From Acutalibacter sp. 1XD8-36 (lineage in GTDB: Bacteria; Bacillota; Clostridia; Oscillospirales; Acutalibacteraceae): a stretch of 64,000 nucleotides of DNA. The position numbers and the translations under genes were made by a program. Below are positions 48,877 through 59,142 of the stretch, in pieces. The notes under the pieces are model-generated. The model was given only the letters and a program-made list of their open reading frames with translations, was not told the DNA's origin and ran no database searches. The stretch is taken from NCBI RefSeq assembly GCF_009917525.1, contig NZ_QZDU01000003.1, positions 186,001 to 250,000 of the forward strand, in the 5' to 3' direction. The first letter of the stretch is position 1; the number at the start of each line of letters is the position of its first letter.

Positions 48877-49329
48877 ATGAGGATAAGCGACAGCGTTGCA
48901 AACTATATATTAGAACTCCTGAACCAGGCAGGGGGGATTGCGGAGATACAGCGCAACGAGCTGGCGGGATTTCTGGGCTGTGTGCCCAGCCAGATAAACT
49001 ACGTGCTCACCTCCCGGTTTACCCCGGAGCAGGGCTATCTGGTGGAGAGCCGCCGGGGAGGCGGCGGGTATATACGCATAACGCGGCTAAAGCTCAGCAA
49101 AGCGGACATGATAATGCACATAATAAACGGCGTGGGCGACTCCCTGGACGGGGCCTCGGCCCGGGTCATGCTGGAAAACATGGTGCAGAGCACGGTGCTG
49201 GACAGACAGTCGGCGGAGCTGATTGCCGCGGCCCTGTCGGAGAAGGCGCTGGCGGCGGTGCCCCGGGAGCTGAGGGACACGGTGCGGGCCATGATATGCA
49301 AGAACATGCTGCTGGTAACCAGGACATGA
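48877..49329 (+). CDS. ctsR: Heat-shock repressor CtsR
   Basis: 150 residues. Winged HTH with the Gly-rich wing RRGGGGYIRI that reads the heptad repeat; the C-terminal half is the dimer domain phosphorylated by McsB. It represses its own operon; both operators are visible upstream. First gene of a four-gene stress operon with one inserted lipoprotein gene. Confidence 0.96.
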   Translation: MRISDSVANYILELLNQAGGIAEIQRNELAGFLGCVPSQINYVLTSRFTPEQGYLVESRRGGGGYIRITRLKLSKADMIMHIINGVGDSLDGASARVMLENMVQSTVLDRQSAELIAAALSEKALAAVPRELRDTVRAMICKNMLLVTRT

Positions 49330-50018
49330 AAGGAAGGCTGGAGCTGGCTCGAACAGTTTTCGGAGTAATTTTGCTCATAACTTTACTGTCCGGCTGCCGG
49401 GGTGGAGTGCTGGTCTTCAATGGGACCCATGAGAGCCAGGACGCGGCAATGCTCTCAAAGCTCCGGGAGAGATACCCCAAAATGGGCTTTGAGTGCACCG
49501 GCAGGACCGGGGGAGGGGTACACTCAGTAGAGGCCTCCGACGGCACGGAGTTCCCGGCGTGGACTGCGGCAAAGTCAAAGGGCGAATTTCAGGTGCTGGA
49601 ATATTACCTGGAGGAGTGGCTGGCGGCGAGGGGATATTATGACAAAATCGAGGGCCTCCTTGAGGAGCAGGGCTGCGGCTACGAGTACGGCAGCTACAAC
49701 CACTATGAGCGGCATTTCCAGCTGGAGCTGGGGCCGCTGGACAGCGAGGAGCAGCTTGAAAAGGCGGCAAAGGCTGTCAGCCAAGTGAAGGCCGAGTTTG
49801 ACAGCTTACGTCAGGAGTTTGAGGAGAGCACCGGCTGCCGGGACCTGCTGCTGTACTTCCACGGCAGCTACACCCTGGGCGGGGAGGAGCACCACGGGAC
49901 CTTCCACCTCTCCATGAGGGAGGGGGACAGCTGGGGGAGAAACTACCCCTTTTACGACTACCGCTCCTATTTAGAGGAGTGCATAGAAAAGACAGGGGAT
50001 ATTCCAAATATAGACTAA
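49326..50018 (+). CDS. Lipoprotein inserted in the ctsR operon
   Basis: 230 residues; ATG 49326 overlaps the ctsR stop (ATGA). Signal peptide with lipobox LLSGC at about residues 19-23. The rest is acidic, Tyr/Glu-rich and not recognised (for example FECTGRTGGGVHSVEASDGT and YEYGSYNHYERHFQLEL). In other Firmicutes mcsA follows ctsR directly, so this gene is an unusual CtsR-controlled surface protein. Longer in-frame extension to 48810 is rejected because it overlaps ctsR. Confidence 0.75.
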   Translation: MKGRLELARTVFGVILLITLLSGCRGGVLVFNGTHESQDAAMLSKLRERYPKMGFECTGRTGGGVHSVEASDGTEFPAWTAAKSKGEFQVLEYYLEEWLAARGYYDKIEGLLEEQGCGYEYGSYNHYERHFQLELGPLDSEEQLEKAAKAVSQVKAEFDSLRQEFEESTGCRDLLLYFHGSYTLGGEEHHGTFHLSMREGDSWGRNYPFYDYRSYLEECIEKTGDIPNID

Positions 50019-50038
50019 TTTTTTAGGAGGTATACTGT

Positions 50039-50560
50039 ATGATGTGTCAGAGCTGCGGTCAGCGGACCGCCACCACCCATATTAAGACTGTCATAAACGG
50101 ACAGCTGACGGAGGCCCACCTGTGCTCACAGTGCGCGAAGAAACAGGGCTACGGCAATATGCTGGGCGACTGGAGCGGCTTCGGGAGCCTCCTGGGAGGG
50201 CTGCTCACCGGAACGGAAACCGCCGCCCAGGAGAAGCGCTGCCCGGGCTGTGGGGCCAGCTTCAGACAGATAAAGGGGAGCGGCAAAATTGGCTGCGGGG
50301 AGTGCTACAACACCTTCCGCACCCAGCTCATACCGGTTATCGAGCGAATCCACGGCACTGTCCAGCACAAGGGGAAAATCCCCGGGGGCTCGGCCCTTAT
50401 GGTGCAGGAGAAGAACGTGCAGCTTGCAAATACCGGGCAGAAAACTGTTTCTGAAGCCGACAGGAAGCGCCAGGAGCTGAAGGCCGCCATAGAAAGACAG
50501 GATTTCGAGCAGGCAGCCATACTGAGAGACCAGATAAAGGAGTTGGAGAGCCATGAGTGA
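50039..50560 (+). CDS. mcsA: McsA, activator of the protein arginine kinase
   Basis: 173 residues. Two zinc-binding CXXC pairs near the N-terminus (MCQSCGQ, LCSQCAK) and another pair CPGCG...CGEC in the middle, then a C-terminal UVR motif (LKAAIERQDFEQAAILRDQI). It activates McsB and links it to ClpC. AGGAGG precedes the start (ATG 50039 or 50042). It overlaps mcsB by 8 bases. Confidence 0.94.
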   Translation: MMCQSCGQRTATTHIKTVINGQLTEAHLCSQCAKKQGYGNMLGDWSGFGSLLGGLLTGTETAAQEKRCPGCGASFRQIKGSGKIGCGECYNTFRTQLIPVIERIHGTVQHKGKIPGGSALMVQEKNVQLANTGQKTVSEADRKRQELKAAIERQDFEQAAILRDQIKELESHE

Positions 50561-51593
50561 AGCTAAGTGGTACGGCAGAGGGGGAGAGTCCGGGGAGGTG
50601 GTATCCAGCACCCGGGTGCGCCTTGCCAGGAACTTAAAGCGCCTGCCCTTCCCGGACAGGGCCGGCCATGAGGAGCGGGAGCAGGTGGTGGAGAGGGTGC
50701 GGGACGCCTTGGAAAACGGCAACAGCGTGCTCTCAAAGGACGTCAGGTTTTTGGATTTGGAGGAGCTCTCCCGGGAGGAGGCGGTGTCCCTGGTGGAGCG
50801 GCACCTGGTGAGCCCGGAGTTTATCTCGGGGCGCCAGGGCCGGGCCCTGCTGCTCAGCGCCGACGAGAGCATTTCCATTATGATAAACGAGGAGGACCAT
50901 GTGCGGATACAGGTGCTCAGGGAGGGGCAGGCCCTCTCCGAGGCCATGGAGACCGCCGACAGGATAGACACCCTTTTAAGCGAGAGGCTGGAATATGCCT
51001 ACGACAGGGACTTTGGATACCTGACCCAGTGCCCCACCAATCTGGGCACCGGCATGAGGGCCTCCCTGACCCTGCACCTGCCGGGGCTGACCGAGTCCGG
51101 GAGCATGGGGCGCATAGGGGAAAACCTGTCAAAGCTGGGAATGGTGCTGAGGGGGGCCTTCGGCGAGGGCACTAAGGCCGTGGGTGAGATGTACCAGCTC
51201 TCAAACCAGATAACCCTGGGGCTAAGCGAACGGCAGGCCATAGAGAACCTAGCCTCTATCGCCGGGCAGCTTATAGAGCAGGAGCGCCGCCTGAGAAAGG
51301 AAATGCTGGGCACGGTCCAGTGGCAGGACCAGCTTTCAAGGGCTGCGGGGATACTGGGCACGGCCCGGCTGATGTCCGGGGAGGAGGCCACCCGCCTGCT
51401 GTCCCTGGTGCGGCTGGGGCTCTCGGAGGGCAGGCTCTCCGGGGTGGAGCTGGGGACTGTAAACGGCCTGGCGGTGGAGGTACAGCCCGCAACCCTCATG
51501 GCTGCGGGGGGCAGGCAGCTCTCCCCCGAGGACAGGGACCGGCTGCGGGCGGATATACTGAGGGATACATTCAAAGATATAAAAATATTATAA
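50553..51593 (+). CDS. mcsB: Protein arginine kinase McsB
   Basis: 346 residues. Phosphagen-kinase fold: SSTRVRLARNLKRLPFP at the N-terminus, TQCPTNLGTGMRASLTLHLP with the reactive Cys and nucleotide loop. It phosphorylates arginines to mark proteins for ClpCP and inactivates CtsR. Overlaps mcsA; clpC follows 45 bp on. Confidence 0.96.
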   Translation: MSEAKWYGRGGESGEVVSSTRVRLARNLKRLPFPDRAGHEEREQVVERVRDALENGNSVLSKDVRFLDLEELSREEAVSLVERHLVSPEFISGRQGRALLLSADESISIMINEEDHVRIQVLREGQALSEAMETADRIDTLLSERLEYAYDRDFGYLTQCPTNLGTGMRASLTLHLPGLTESGSMGRIGENLSKLGMVLRGAFGEGTKAVGEMYQLSNQITLGLSERQAIENLASIAGQLIEQERRLRKEMLGTVQWQDQLSRAAGILGTARLMSGEEATRLLSLVRLGLSEGRLSGVELGTVNGLAVEVQPATLMAAGGRQLSPEDRDRLRADILRDTFKDIKIL

Positions 51594-51638
51594 ATTATTA
51601 TAGTTAATATTGTAATTATTAAATGGAGGAGTGATTTT

Positions 51639-54068
<2,430 letters not shown>

Positions 54069-54081
54069 TAAGGCAAAAAAC

Positions 54082-54116
54082 AGAGAGGCAGGCCGGGAGC
54101 GGCTGCCTCTCTATTT
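54082..54116 (+). terminator. Terminator of the ctsR-clpC operon
   Basis: AGAGAGGCAG (54082-54091), 11-nt loop, CTGCCTCTCT (54103-54112), then ATTTT. Confidence 0.88.
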
Positions 54117-54134
54117 TCGTTCCTTGGGGGATGT

Positions 54135-54479
54135 TTACCTTCTCCCCGGACGCATCTGCCGGGCCTGCGGGTACTCCTCAAGGCAGAGCATATACAGCAG
54201 CTCCAGGTCCTCGCTATGGTCCTCGTCCCGCTCCTTATACTCCAGCTTCTTCAGCACGGACCACTGAAAGGACCCGGGGTCCTCAGTGAAGGCCTTCTGC
54301 ATTTCCCTGTTGGGCCAGGAGCCAAGCTGCAGCTGGAACAGGCTGCCGTTATAATCGGCGGCGGCGTCCCTGGATATGGCTATCCACCTGTTTTCGCCCT
54401 GCTGCCAGCAGACAATGCCCATATCGGGCTTCCGCTCGTCATACTGGGAGCGCAGCTCCTTTTTCCTGTTTTTGTCCAT
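54135..54479 (-). CDS. GIY-YIG superfamily-like small protein
   Basis: 114 residues. MDKNRKKELRSQYDERKPDM start, MGIVCWQQGENRWIAISRD, then FQLQLGSWPNREMQKAF and WSVLKKLEYKERDEDHSEDL: the pattern of small Firmicutes proteins placed in the GIY-YIG nuclease superfamily. The tyrosines of the catalytic motif are not clearly present, so activity is doubtful. Convergent with clpC. Confidence 0.65.
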   Translation of the reverse strand: MDKNRKKELRSQYDERKPDMGIVCWQQGENRWIAISRDAAADYNGSLFQLQLGSWPNREMQKAFTEDPGSFQWSVLKKLEYKERDEDHSEDLELLYMLCLEEYPQARQMRPGRR

Positions 54480-54547
54480 TTTATGTGCTCCTTTTCTTTT
54501 TGATGGGGTTTGTTTTCAGCAAGTCCGCTGCCAGGCAGGGGCCAGCG

Positions 54548-54576
54548 TTGACAATCGGGCATATGGATGATATAAT
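54548..54576 (+). promoter_or_regulatory. Toxin mRNA promoter, 54.5-kb module
   Basis: TTGACA (54548-54553), 17-bp spacer, TATAAT (54571-54576). It starts a structured leader of about 230 nt. Confidence 0.9.
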
Positions 54577-54621
54577 GTGCCCAAGGGCACTGTCATAATA
54601 ACGGTGAACGGTCGGCGGACG

Positions 54622-54710
54622 TTGACCATAGCTATGCTCTGGTCAAGTCCCGGAGTTTTCCTCGGCTCTGAAAGAGCCGCCCCCGCGTTCGCGGGGTACC
54701 GGAAAACTCC
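54622..54710. repeat. Multi-hairpin element, copy C
   Basis: TTGACCATAGC-TAT-GCTCTGGTCAA (54622-54646), then outer stem GGAGTTTTCC (54652-54661)/GGAAAACTCC (54701-54710) around CGGCTCT-GAA-AGAGCCG (54663-54679) and CCCCGCG-TT-CGCGGGG (54681-54696). Two base pairs of the first inner stem differ from copy A with both sides changed. Here the element is the leader of a putative toxin mRNA. Confidence 0.85.
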
Positions 54711-54812
54711 TGCTTCTGCGGAAGGCCTGAAACTTCCGATTACATAGAGACCCGCGCTGAAAGTTTTGCTGCTACATAAGCGGGATTCCTCCGTGGATAG
54801 GAGGTGATACTT

Positions 54813-54902
54813 TTGAGCGATTTCGAGCTGCTGTATCTGATGCTTACTACTATTCAGATTTTAATAGAGCTGACGAAAAGTGATAAGAATGCAAAAAAGT
54901 AG
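54813..54902 (+). CDS. Putative holin-like toxin (type I toxin-antitoxin)
   Basis: 29 residues from TTG 54813: LSDFELLYLMLTTIQILIEL then a charged tail TKSDKNAKK. The pattern F-E-x-L-x-L-M with one membrane helix and a Lys/Asp-rich end is that of the putative holin-like toxin (Hol-Tox) family. Ribosome binding site AGGAGGTGAT (54799-54808) is near-perfect. Stop TAG lies in the terminator stem AGCCGCT (54901-54907)/AGCGGCT (54920-54926) plus T6, shared with the facing RNA. Confidence 0.82.
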   Translation: MSDFELLYLMLTTIQILIELTKSDKNAKK

Positions 54903-54996
54903 CCGCTCCGGCCTAAGGTAGCGGCTGCTTTTTTATATAAGCGACTACTTAACTCGGGCCAGCCGTTCAAACTATGGCAGCGCCCGCTTTTCTTCT
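54896..54996 (-). ncRNA. Antisense RNA, putative antitoxin, 54.5-kb module
   Basis: From the minus-strand promoter through GCGGGCGCTGCCATAG and GAACGGCTGGCCCG to the shared terminator, ending in TTTTTT on the minus strand over the toxin's last codons. Its 5' part resembles the toxin leader (GGGCACTGTCATA at 54585, GAACGGTCGGC at 54606). Very similar RNAs are at 36472 and 56097. Confidence 0.75.
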
Positions 54997-55002
54997 ATCA
55001 AT

Positions 55003-55031
55003 ATTATACACTTCCCCGCCCTATTTGTCAA
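55003..55031 (-). promoter_or_regulatory. Antisense RNA promoter, 54.5-kb module
   Basis: Minus strand TTGACA (55031-55026), 17-bp spacer, TATAAT (55008-55003). Confidence 0.9.
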
Positions 55032-55108
55032 CCCCGCATATCGCAGCCTCCCCGCGCATATTATCTCTTGGGAAAACCAGAGATTTGTATAGAAAGGGAA
55101 GTGTAGAA

Positions 55109-56038
55109 ATGTTGGAGACCCAGTTTTACCCTGAAGGACACCGGCTGAACGCGCCGGAGAATCTGGCGGCGGCAGGCTCCCCTGCCGCCCTCAGCGAGGC
55201 CATGCGGGAGGGGCGGATACTGGAGGCCCGGGCCGTTATGTGCGACAGCGCCCACGACCTTATTGTGGACCTTGGCTGTATGAGGGGGATTATCCCAAGG
55301 GAGGAGGGGGCCCTGGGCATTAGGGAGGGGACTGTGCGGGATATCGCCATACTCTCCCGAGTGAACAGGCCTGTCTCATTTATCGTGCGTGACTTTATAA
55401 GGGACGGCGAAGGCCGGGTGACGGCCCTGCTGTCCCGGCGGGCGGCCCAGGAGCGCTGCCAGAGGGAGTACATAGAGAGGCTTGCCCCCGGGGACGTGAT
55501 ACCCGCCCGGGTCACCCACCTTGAGCCCTTCGGGGCCTTTGCGGACATCGGCTGCGGCATACCCGCCCTGCTGCCTATCGACAGCATTTCCGTCTCCCGG
55601 ATAGGCCACCCCAAGGAGCGCTTCCTGCCGGGGATGGACATAAGGGTGGTGGTGAGGAGCCGGGAGAACGGCAGGATAAACCTGACCCATAAGGAGCTAC
55701 TTGGCACCTGGGCCGAGAACGCCGGGCGCTTCCGGGCCGGGGAGACCGTGGGAGGGGTCATACGCAGTATAGAAAACTATGGCGTCTTCGTGGAGCTCTC
55801 CCCAAACCTGGCGGGCCTTGCGGAGACCCGGGAGAACATCTTCCCGGGCCAGCAGGCCAGCGTCTTCATAAAGAGCGTGCTGCCCCAGAGGATGAAGGTG
55901 AAGCTGATTATCATAGAGACCTTCGACAGCGAGCCCAGACGCCCCCAGCCCCCCGAATACTTCTTCAGCGGCGTGCACATGGAGGAATTTGTCTACTCCC
56001 CGCCTGAGAGCGAAAAGCTTATCCGCACGGTATTTTAA
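55109..56038 (+). CDS. S1 RNA-binding domain protein
   Basis: 309 residues from ATG 55109 (AAAGGGAAG upstream). Three S1-like OB folds: a degenerate one (about 28-110, DLIVDLGCMRGIIP), a clear one (about 129-197, GDVIPARVTHLEPFGAFADI) and a third (about 212-271, GGVIRSIENYGVFVELSP). This matches S1-like proteins of Firmicutes that lack the full six-repeat S1. In-frame codons back to 54974 are excluded: they lie over the antisense RNA promoter. Confidence 0.85.
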   Translation: MLETQFYPEGHRLNAPENLAAAGSPAALSEAMREGRILEARAVMCDSAHDLIVDLGCMRGIIPREEGALGIREGTVRDIAILSRVNRPVSFIVRDFIRDGEGRVTALLSRRAAQERCQREYIERLAPGDVIPARVTHLEPFGAFADIGCGIPALLPIDSISVSRIGHPKERFLPGMDIRVVVRSRENGRINLTHKELLGTWAENAGRFRAGETVGGVIRSIENYGVFVELSPNLAGLAETRENIFPGQQASVFIKSVLPQRMKVKLIIIETFDSEPRRPQPPEYFFSGVHMEEFVYSPPESEKLIRTVF

Positions 56039-56061
56039 AAAGGCCGCGGCAGGCTTTTGCC

Positions 56062-56206
56062 TTGACAAAGAAGGCCGGGGCGTGTATAATGTATAATAAA
56101 TATAGAAAAAGAAAAAAGCGGGCGCTGCCATAGTTTGAACGGCTGGCCTGGGTTATTGACTATCTTTAAAAATAGCCGTTCCCCTGACCCGGGAGCGGCT
56201 GCTTCT
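56062..56206 (+). ncRNA. Antisense-type small RNA gene, module D
   Basis: Promoter TTGACA (56062-56067), 17-bp spacer, TATAAT (56085-56090); predicted RNA 56097-56206 with GCGGGCGCTGCCATAGTTTG and GAACGGCTGGCCTGGG, almost the same as the 54.9-kb RNA, and terminator AGCCGTTCCC (56174-56183)/GGGAGCGGCT (56191-56200). No peptide gene faces it; it could act in trans on the 54.5-kb toxin mRNA. Confidence 0.7.
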
Positions 56207-56259
56207 TTGTACTATTTTCTAAGGCTATAAGCAGAAGAACGATTAAAGGGAGCATACCA

Positions 56260-56832
56260 ATGACAAAAAAAGCCATAGTTATATGCGGCTACCTGGCCTC
56301 GGGGAAGTCCACCTTCGCCCTGAGGCTTGCAAGGGAGTTGAACGTGCCGTACTTAATAAAGGACACCTTTAAGAGCGCCATCTGCCGGGACCTGCCCATT
56401 GAGGACAGGAGCGCCAGCAGCAGGTTTTCTGCGGCTACCTTTAACGCCATGCTCTATGTAGCGGAGAGGCTGATGGAGACCGGGGCGCCGGTTATCCTGG
56501 AGGGCAACTTTGTGCCCGCCGGGGTGAAGCCGGTGGACGAGGCGGGGGAGCTCAGGGGGCTTATGGAAAAATACGGCTATAGCTCCCTGACCTATAAATT
56601 TACCGGCGACACCGCCGTGCTCTACCGGCGCTTCATAGAGCGGGAGAACACCCCCGGGCGGGGGCGGGCAAACCGCATAGGCGGCGAGATATCCCAGGAG
56701 ACCTTCGACAGCTGGTGCCGGGCGATGGACGGCTTCGGGCTGGGGGGAGAGACGGTTGAGGTGGACGCCACGGATTTCGCCAGTGTTGATTATGACAGGC
56801 TAATCAGGGCGGCTATGCCGCCCCGCACATAA
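56260..56832 (+). CDS. P-loop kinase-like AAA protein
   Basis: 190 residues. Walker A GYLASGKSTFALRLAREL, then DTFKSAICRDLP and ILEGNFVPAG, as in small kinases of the shikimate/chloramphenicol phosphotransferase/zeta-toxin fold. It probably phosphorylates a small molecule. ATG 56260 follows AAAGGGAGC. Single gene between an RNA locus and a terminator; no antitoxin partner seen. Confidence 0.78.
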   Translation: MTKKAIVICGYLASGKSTFALRLARELNVPYLIKDTFKSAICRDLPIEDRSASSRFSAATFNAMLYVAERLMETGAPVILEGNFVPAGVKPVDEAGELRGLMEKYGYSSLTYKFTGDTAVLYRRFIERENTPGRGRANRIGGEISQETFDSWCRAMDGFGLGGETVEVDATDFASVDYDRLIRAAMPPRT

Positions 56833-56835
56833 ATA

Positions 56836-56862
56836 AACAGCCTCCGGTTTCAGGAGGCTGTT
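56836..56862. terminator. Bidirectional terminator
   Basis: AACAGCCTCC (56836-56845), 7-nt loop, GGAGGCTGTT (56853-56862), AT-rich on both sides; serves the kinase gene and the convergent binding-protein gene. Confidence 0.82.
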
Positions 56863-56901
56863 ATATATATAATATTATTATTTGATTTGTTTATATATAG
56901 T

Positions 56902-58212
56902 CTAGGACTCCTGCAGGCTCATAGCCAGCACCCGGCAGGTCTCGTCAATCAGCTGGTCGATGTCCCCCTCCTCAAAGCCGGTATGTATGTTCAGGCAGCG
57001 GCTCTCCAGCTCATACACCCCCACAGTTACAGTGTCGAAAAAGTTCACGGCGGTTATGGAGTCCTGTACAGCCCGGAGGCCGTCGAAATTTTCCTTTGAA
57101 AGGCTCCAGCTATCGGAGCCCCGGAGCTTTACAGGATACTCCTCGCTCATCAGCCGGGAGTCCATGGGGAACCCGCCGAAGGTGCCCCGGAAGGCGAGGT
57201 AGGAGTTGTAAAAGGTGCCGGACTGCTGGCTTTCCAGGCTCATAAGGTAGTCCAGCACCAGGAAGGCGTCGTCCTTATGCCTGCTGCCGGCGCTTATGAC
57301 GGCATAGGAGCGCACCGAGGCGGTCACGCCGCCGTCCCGGGAGTAGAGGGGGATGTAGGTCAGCGTGGCCGATTCATCAATACCGGACCCGCGGCCAATA
57401 AACCCTGCGCCGGACAAAGGCTGGGAATAGGCCGGGGTATCCCCGAAGGCCTCCGCGTCTGACTCGTCCAAGAGCTCGAAATTCCTATGTATCCGCTCCT
57501 TAAGCTGGTCGGCGGTAAACAGCAGCTCCTCCTTGTCAAAGTCGGCAAGCCTGCCCAGGGTATTGTGCACTGTCATATCGCCGGTGCCGTCTGTCTTCTG
57601 GGGGGAGCCGCCCCAATAGGCTGTGCAGGCCTTGTCGATAATGTCCCCGCCTGCGGCAGTCTCCTCCCAGGTTTTGCTCCTGTCGGGGGTATGGCTCACG
57701 TCCTCCTTGAGAAAACAGCTCATATTGAACTGGTATGATAGGGGTATAATAAACTGACCCTTTTCAGTCCTTCCGGCGTTTAAAACAGACTGTATCTGCT
57801 GGTCCCACTCTGTTATCTCAGACTTCTCCATATACTTGTCCAGGTTCAGGAAAAGGCCGTTTCCGGCGGACTTCTCAGGGTACGGGAACAGCAGGCCCTC
57901 CTTTGAGGCGTAGCAGGTCATAATAAGGTCCGGCCCGCTGCCGCCCATTATCTCGGCCTTCAGCCGGGTGAGCGCCCCCATGCGCTCCTCACCTTCGGGG
58001 GGCACGAGCTCCAGCTCGTACTCCTCGGGCCCGCCCATAGAGGCGACGGCCTTCATCAGAGACTTGAAGGCGCTCTCAGCCTTGTTGGAGTCAATCTCGT
58101 CAAGCCCCAGGTCCAGGCAGACCCGCAATGGGCCGGAGGGCTTGGGCCCGCAGGCCGAAAGGGGCAGCAGGAGTGTCAGTGCGCATAAGATCAGGGCGGC
58201 GAGCTTTTTCAT
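56902..58212 (-). CDS. Extracellular solute-binding lipoprotein (family 1-like)
   Basis: 436 residues from ATG 58212 (AAAGGATG upstream). Signal peptide with lipobox LLPLSAC at about 15-21. Family 1-type binding-protein fold: LKAEIMGGSGPDLIMTCYAS and LNLDKYMEKSEITEW. It should deliver a sugar or other solute to an ABC importer, but no permease or ATPase gene is adjacent; it is either an orphan or a sensor partner. A hybrid kinase with a sensing domain lies 0.9 kb away. Confidence 0.85.
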   Translation of the reverse strand: MKKLAALILCALTLLLPLSACGPKPSGPLRVCLDLGLDEIDSNKAESAFKSLMKAVASMGGPEEYELELVPPEGEERMGALTRLKAEIMGGSGPDLIMTCYASKEGLLFPYPEKSAGNGLFLNLDKYMEKSEITEWDQQIQSVLNAGRTEKGQFIIPLSYQFNMSCFLKEDVSHTPDRSKTWEETAAGGDIIDKACTAYWGGSPQKTDGTGDMTVHNTLGRLADFDKEELLFTADQLKERIHRNFELLDESDAEAFGDTPAYSQPLSGAGFIGRGSGIDESATLTYIPLYSRDGGVTASVRSYAVISAGSRHKDDAFLVLDYLMSLESQQSGTFYNSYLAFRGTFGGFPMDSRLMSEEYPVKLRGSDSWSLSKENFDGLRAVQDSITAVNFFDTVTVGVYELESRCLNIHTGFEEGDIDQLIDETCRVLAMSLQES

Positions 58213-58376
58213 TGTCAATCATCCTTTCATAGCGGGCTTCAGTATAAACAATTCACTATAATAATACTATACCACTATAAAACTCAGAAAGCAACAATTT
58301 TTTACAAATATTATAAACTATTTAAATATTGTGTGAATATGTATCGTGAATGTATATAGTATATATGCGGCAGCCC

Positions 58377-58646
58377 CTAATTCAGGGGCTTGCTTTTCTG
58401 TACCCGCCTGCCGGAATCCTCAGGGTCGGCGTAGAGCTCGGGGTAGAAGAAGTCCGCGGGCGGTATGCCGAAAAACTCCGCCAGCACCCTGAGGGAGTGC
58501 AGGTCGGGGGAGGTCTTGCCGGACTCGTAGTAGGAGTAGGCGGAGCGGGTCACCCCAAGGAGCTTTGACACGCTCTCCTGGGTGGCGTTTTTTGCCAGCC
58601 GCAGCGTGCGCAGCATGGCCCCAAGGTCTTTGTTAAAGGCTGTCAT
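58377..58646 (-). CDS. XRE-family HTH regulator
   Basis: 89 residues from ATG 58646 (ATG 58664 in frame, neither with a good ribosome binding site). Helix-turn-helix LGAMLRTLRLAKNATQESVSKLLGVTRSAYSYYE, then SPDLHSLRVLAEFFGIPPADFF, then a charged tail. A small Cro/CI-type DNA-binding protein. Target unknown; it is divergent from the ribbon-helix-helix gene. Confidence 0.85.
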   Translation of the reverse strand: MTAFNKDLGAMLRTLRLAKNATQESVSKLLGVTRSAYSYYESGKTSPDLHSLRVLAEFFGIPPADFFYPELYADPEDSGRRVQKSKPLN

Positions 58647-58808
58647 ATCACTTTCTATCCCCATTCATTTTAATGTAAACACGGCTCACTTAGTATTATA
58701 AATTGGTCTCCACCTAATGTCAATATGCTAATAAAATAACTTCTGGTTGGTATACTACTCCATACAGTCTGGTAAAGAAAAATACAGTAAAAGCTGAAGG
58801 AGGTTGTT

Positions 58809-59060
58809 ATGCCGTCTGGAAAGCACAGATACCCACAGTACACCCTGCGCACCTCGGAGGGGCTGATGGACAAGCTTAAGTACATCGCGGAGTATAACGG
58901 GCGCTCTGCAAACAGGGAGCTGGAGCAGCTTATCCGGGCCCATGTCAGCCGCTTCGAGCATAAGCACGGCCCTATTGAGCTCACCACGGAGGACTACCAG
59001 TTTATACGCAAGCGCACAGGGCGGGCCGGTGGAAAAACCGGCTCCTCCCCGGAAAGCTAA
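58809..59060 (+). CDS. Arc-like ribbon-helix-helix DNA-binding protein
   Basis: 83 residues; AAGGAGG upstream of ATG 58809. YPQYTLRTSEGLMDKLKYIAEYNGRSANRELEQLI is the Arc/MetJ strand-helix-helix, with NGRSANREL typical of Arc family proteins. The tail is Gly/Ser-rich. Probably a dimeric repressor; no toxin gene is adjacent. Confidence 0.85.
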   Translation: MPSGKHRYPQYTLRTSEGLMDKLKYIAEYNGRSANRELEQLIRAHVSRFEHKHGPIELTTEDYQFIRKRTGRAGGKTGSSPES

Positions 59061-59142
59061 AAGCGCAATACATCCCTTGCAAGCTCCCAGCTTATGTGTT
59101 ATAATAATCAGAATATAACTCTTAAAGAGGGGGAGAGGGATT

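Noticed and set aside
48810-49325. Upstream extension of the lipoprotein frame across ctsR
   Set aside because: It lies in another frame over the confident ctsR gene; the signal peptide starts at 49326.
54974-55108. N-terminal extension of the S1-domain protein
   Set aside because: Overlaps the minus-strand RNA promoter and has no ribosome binding site; ATG 55109 has one.
56260-56832. P-loop protein as a zeta-type toxin
   Set aside because: No epsilon antitoxin gene is adjacent and the Walker A region alone does not separate toxins from small-molecule kinases.
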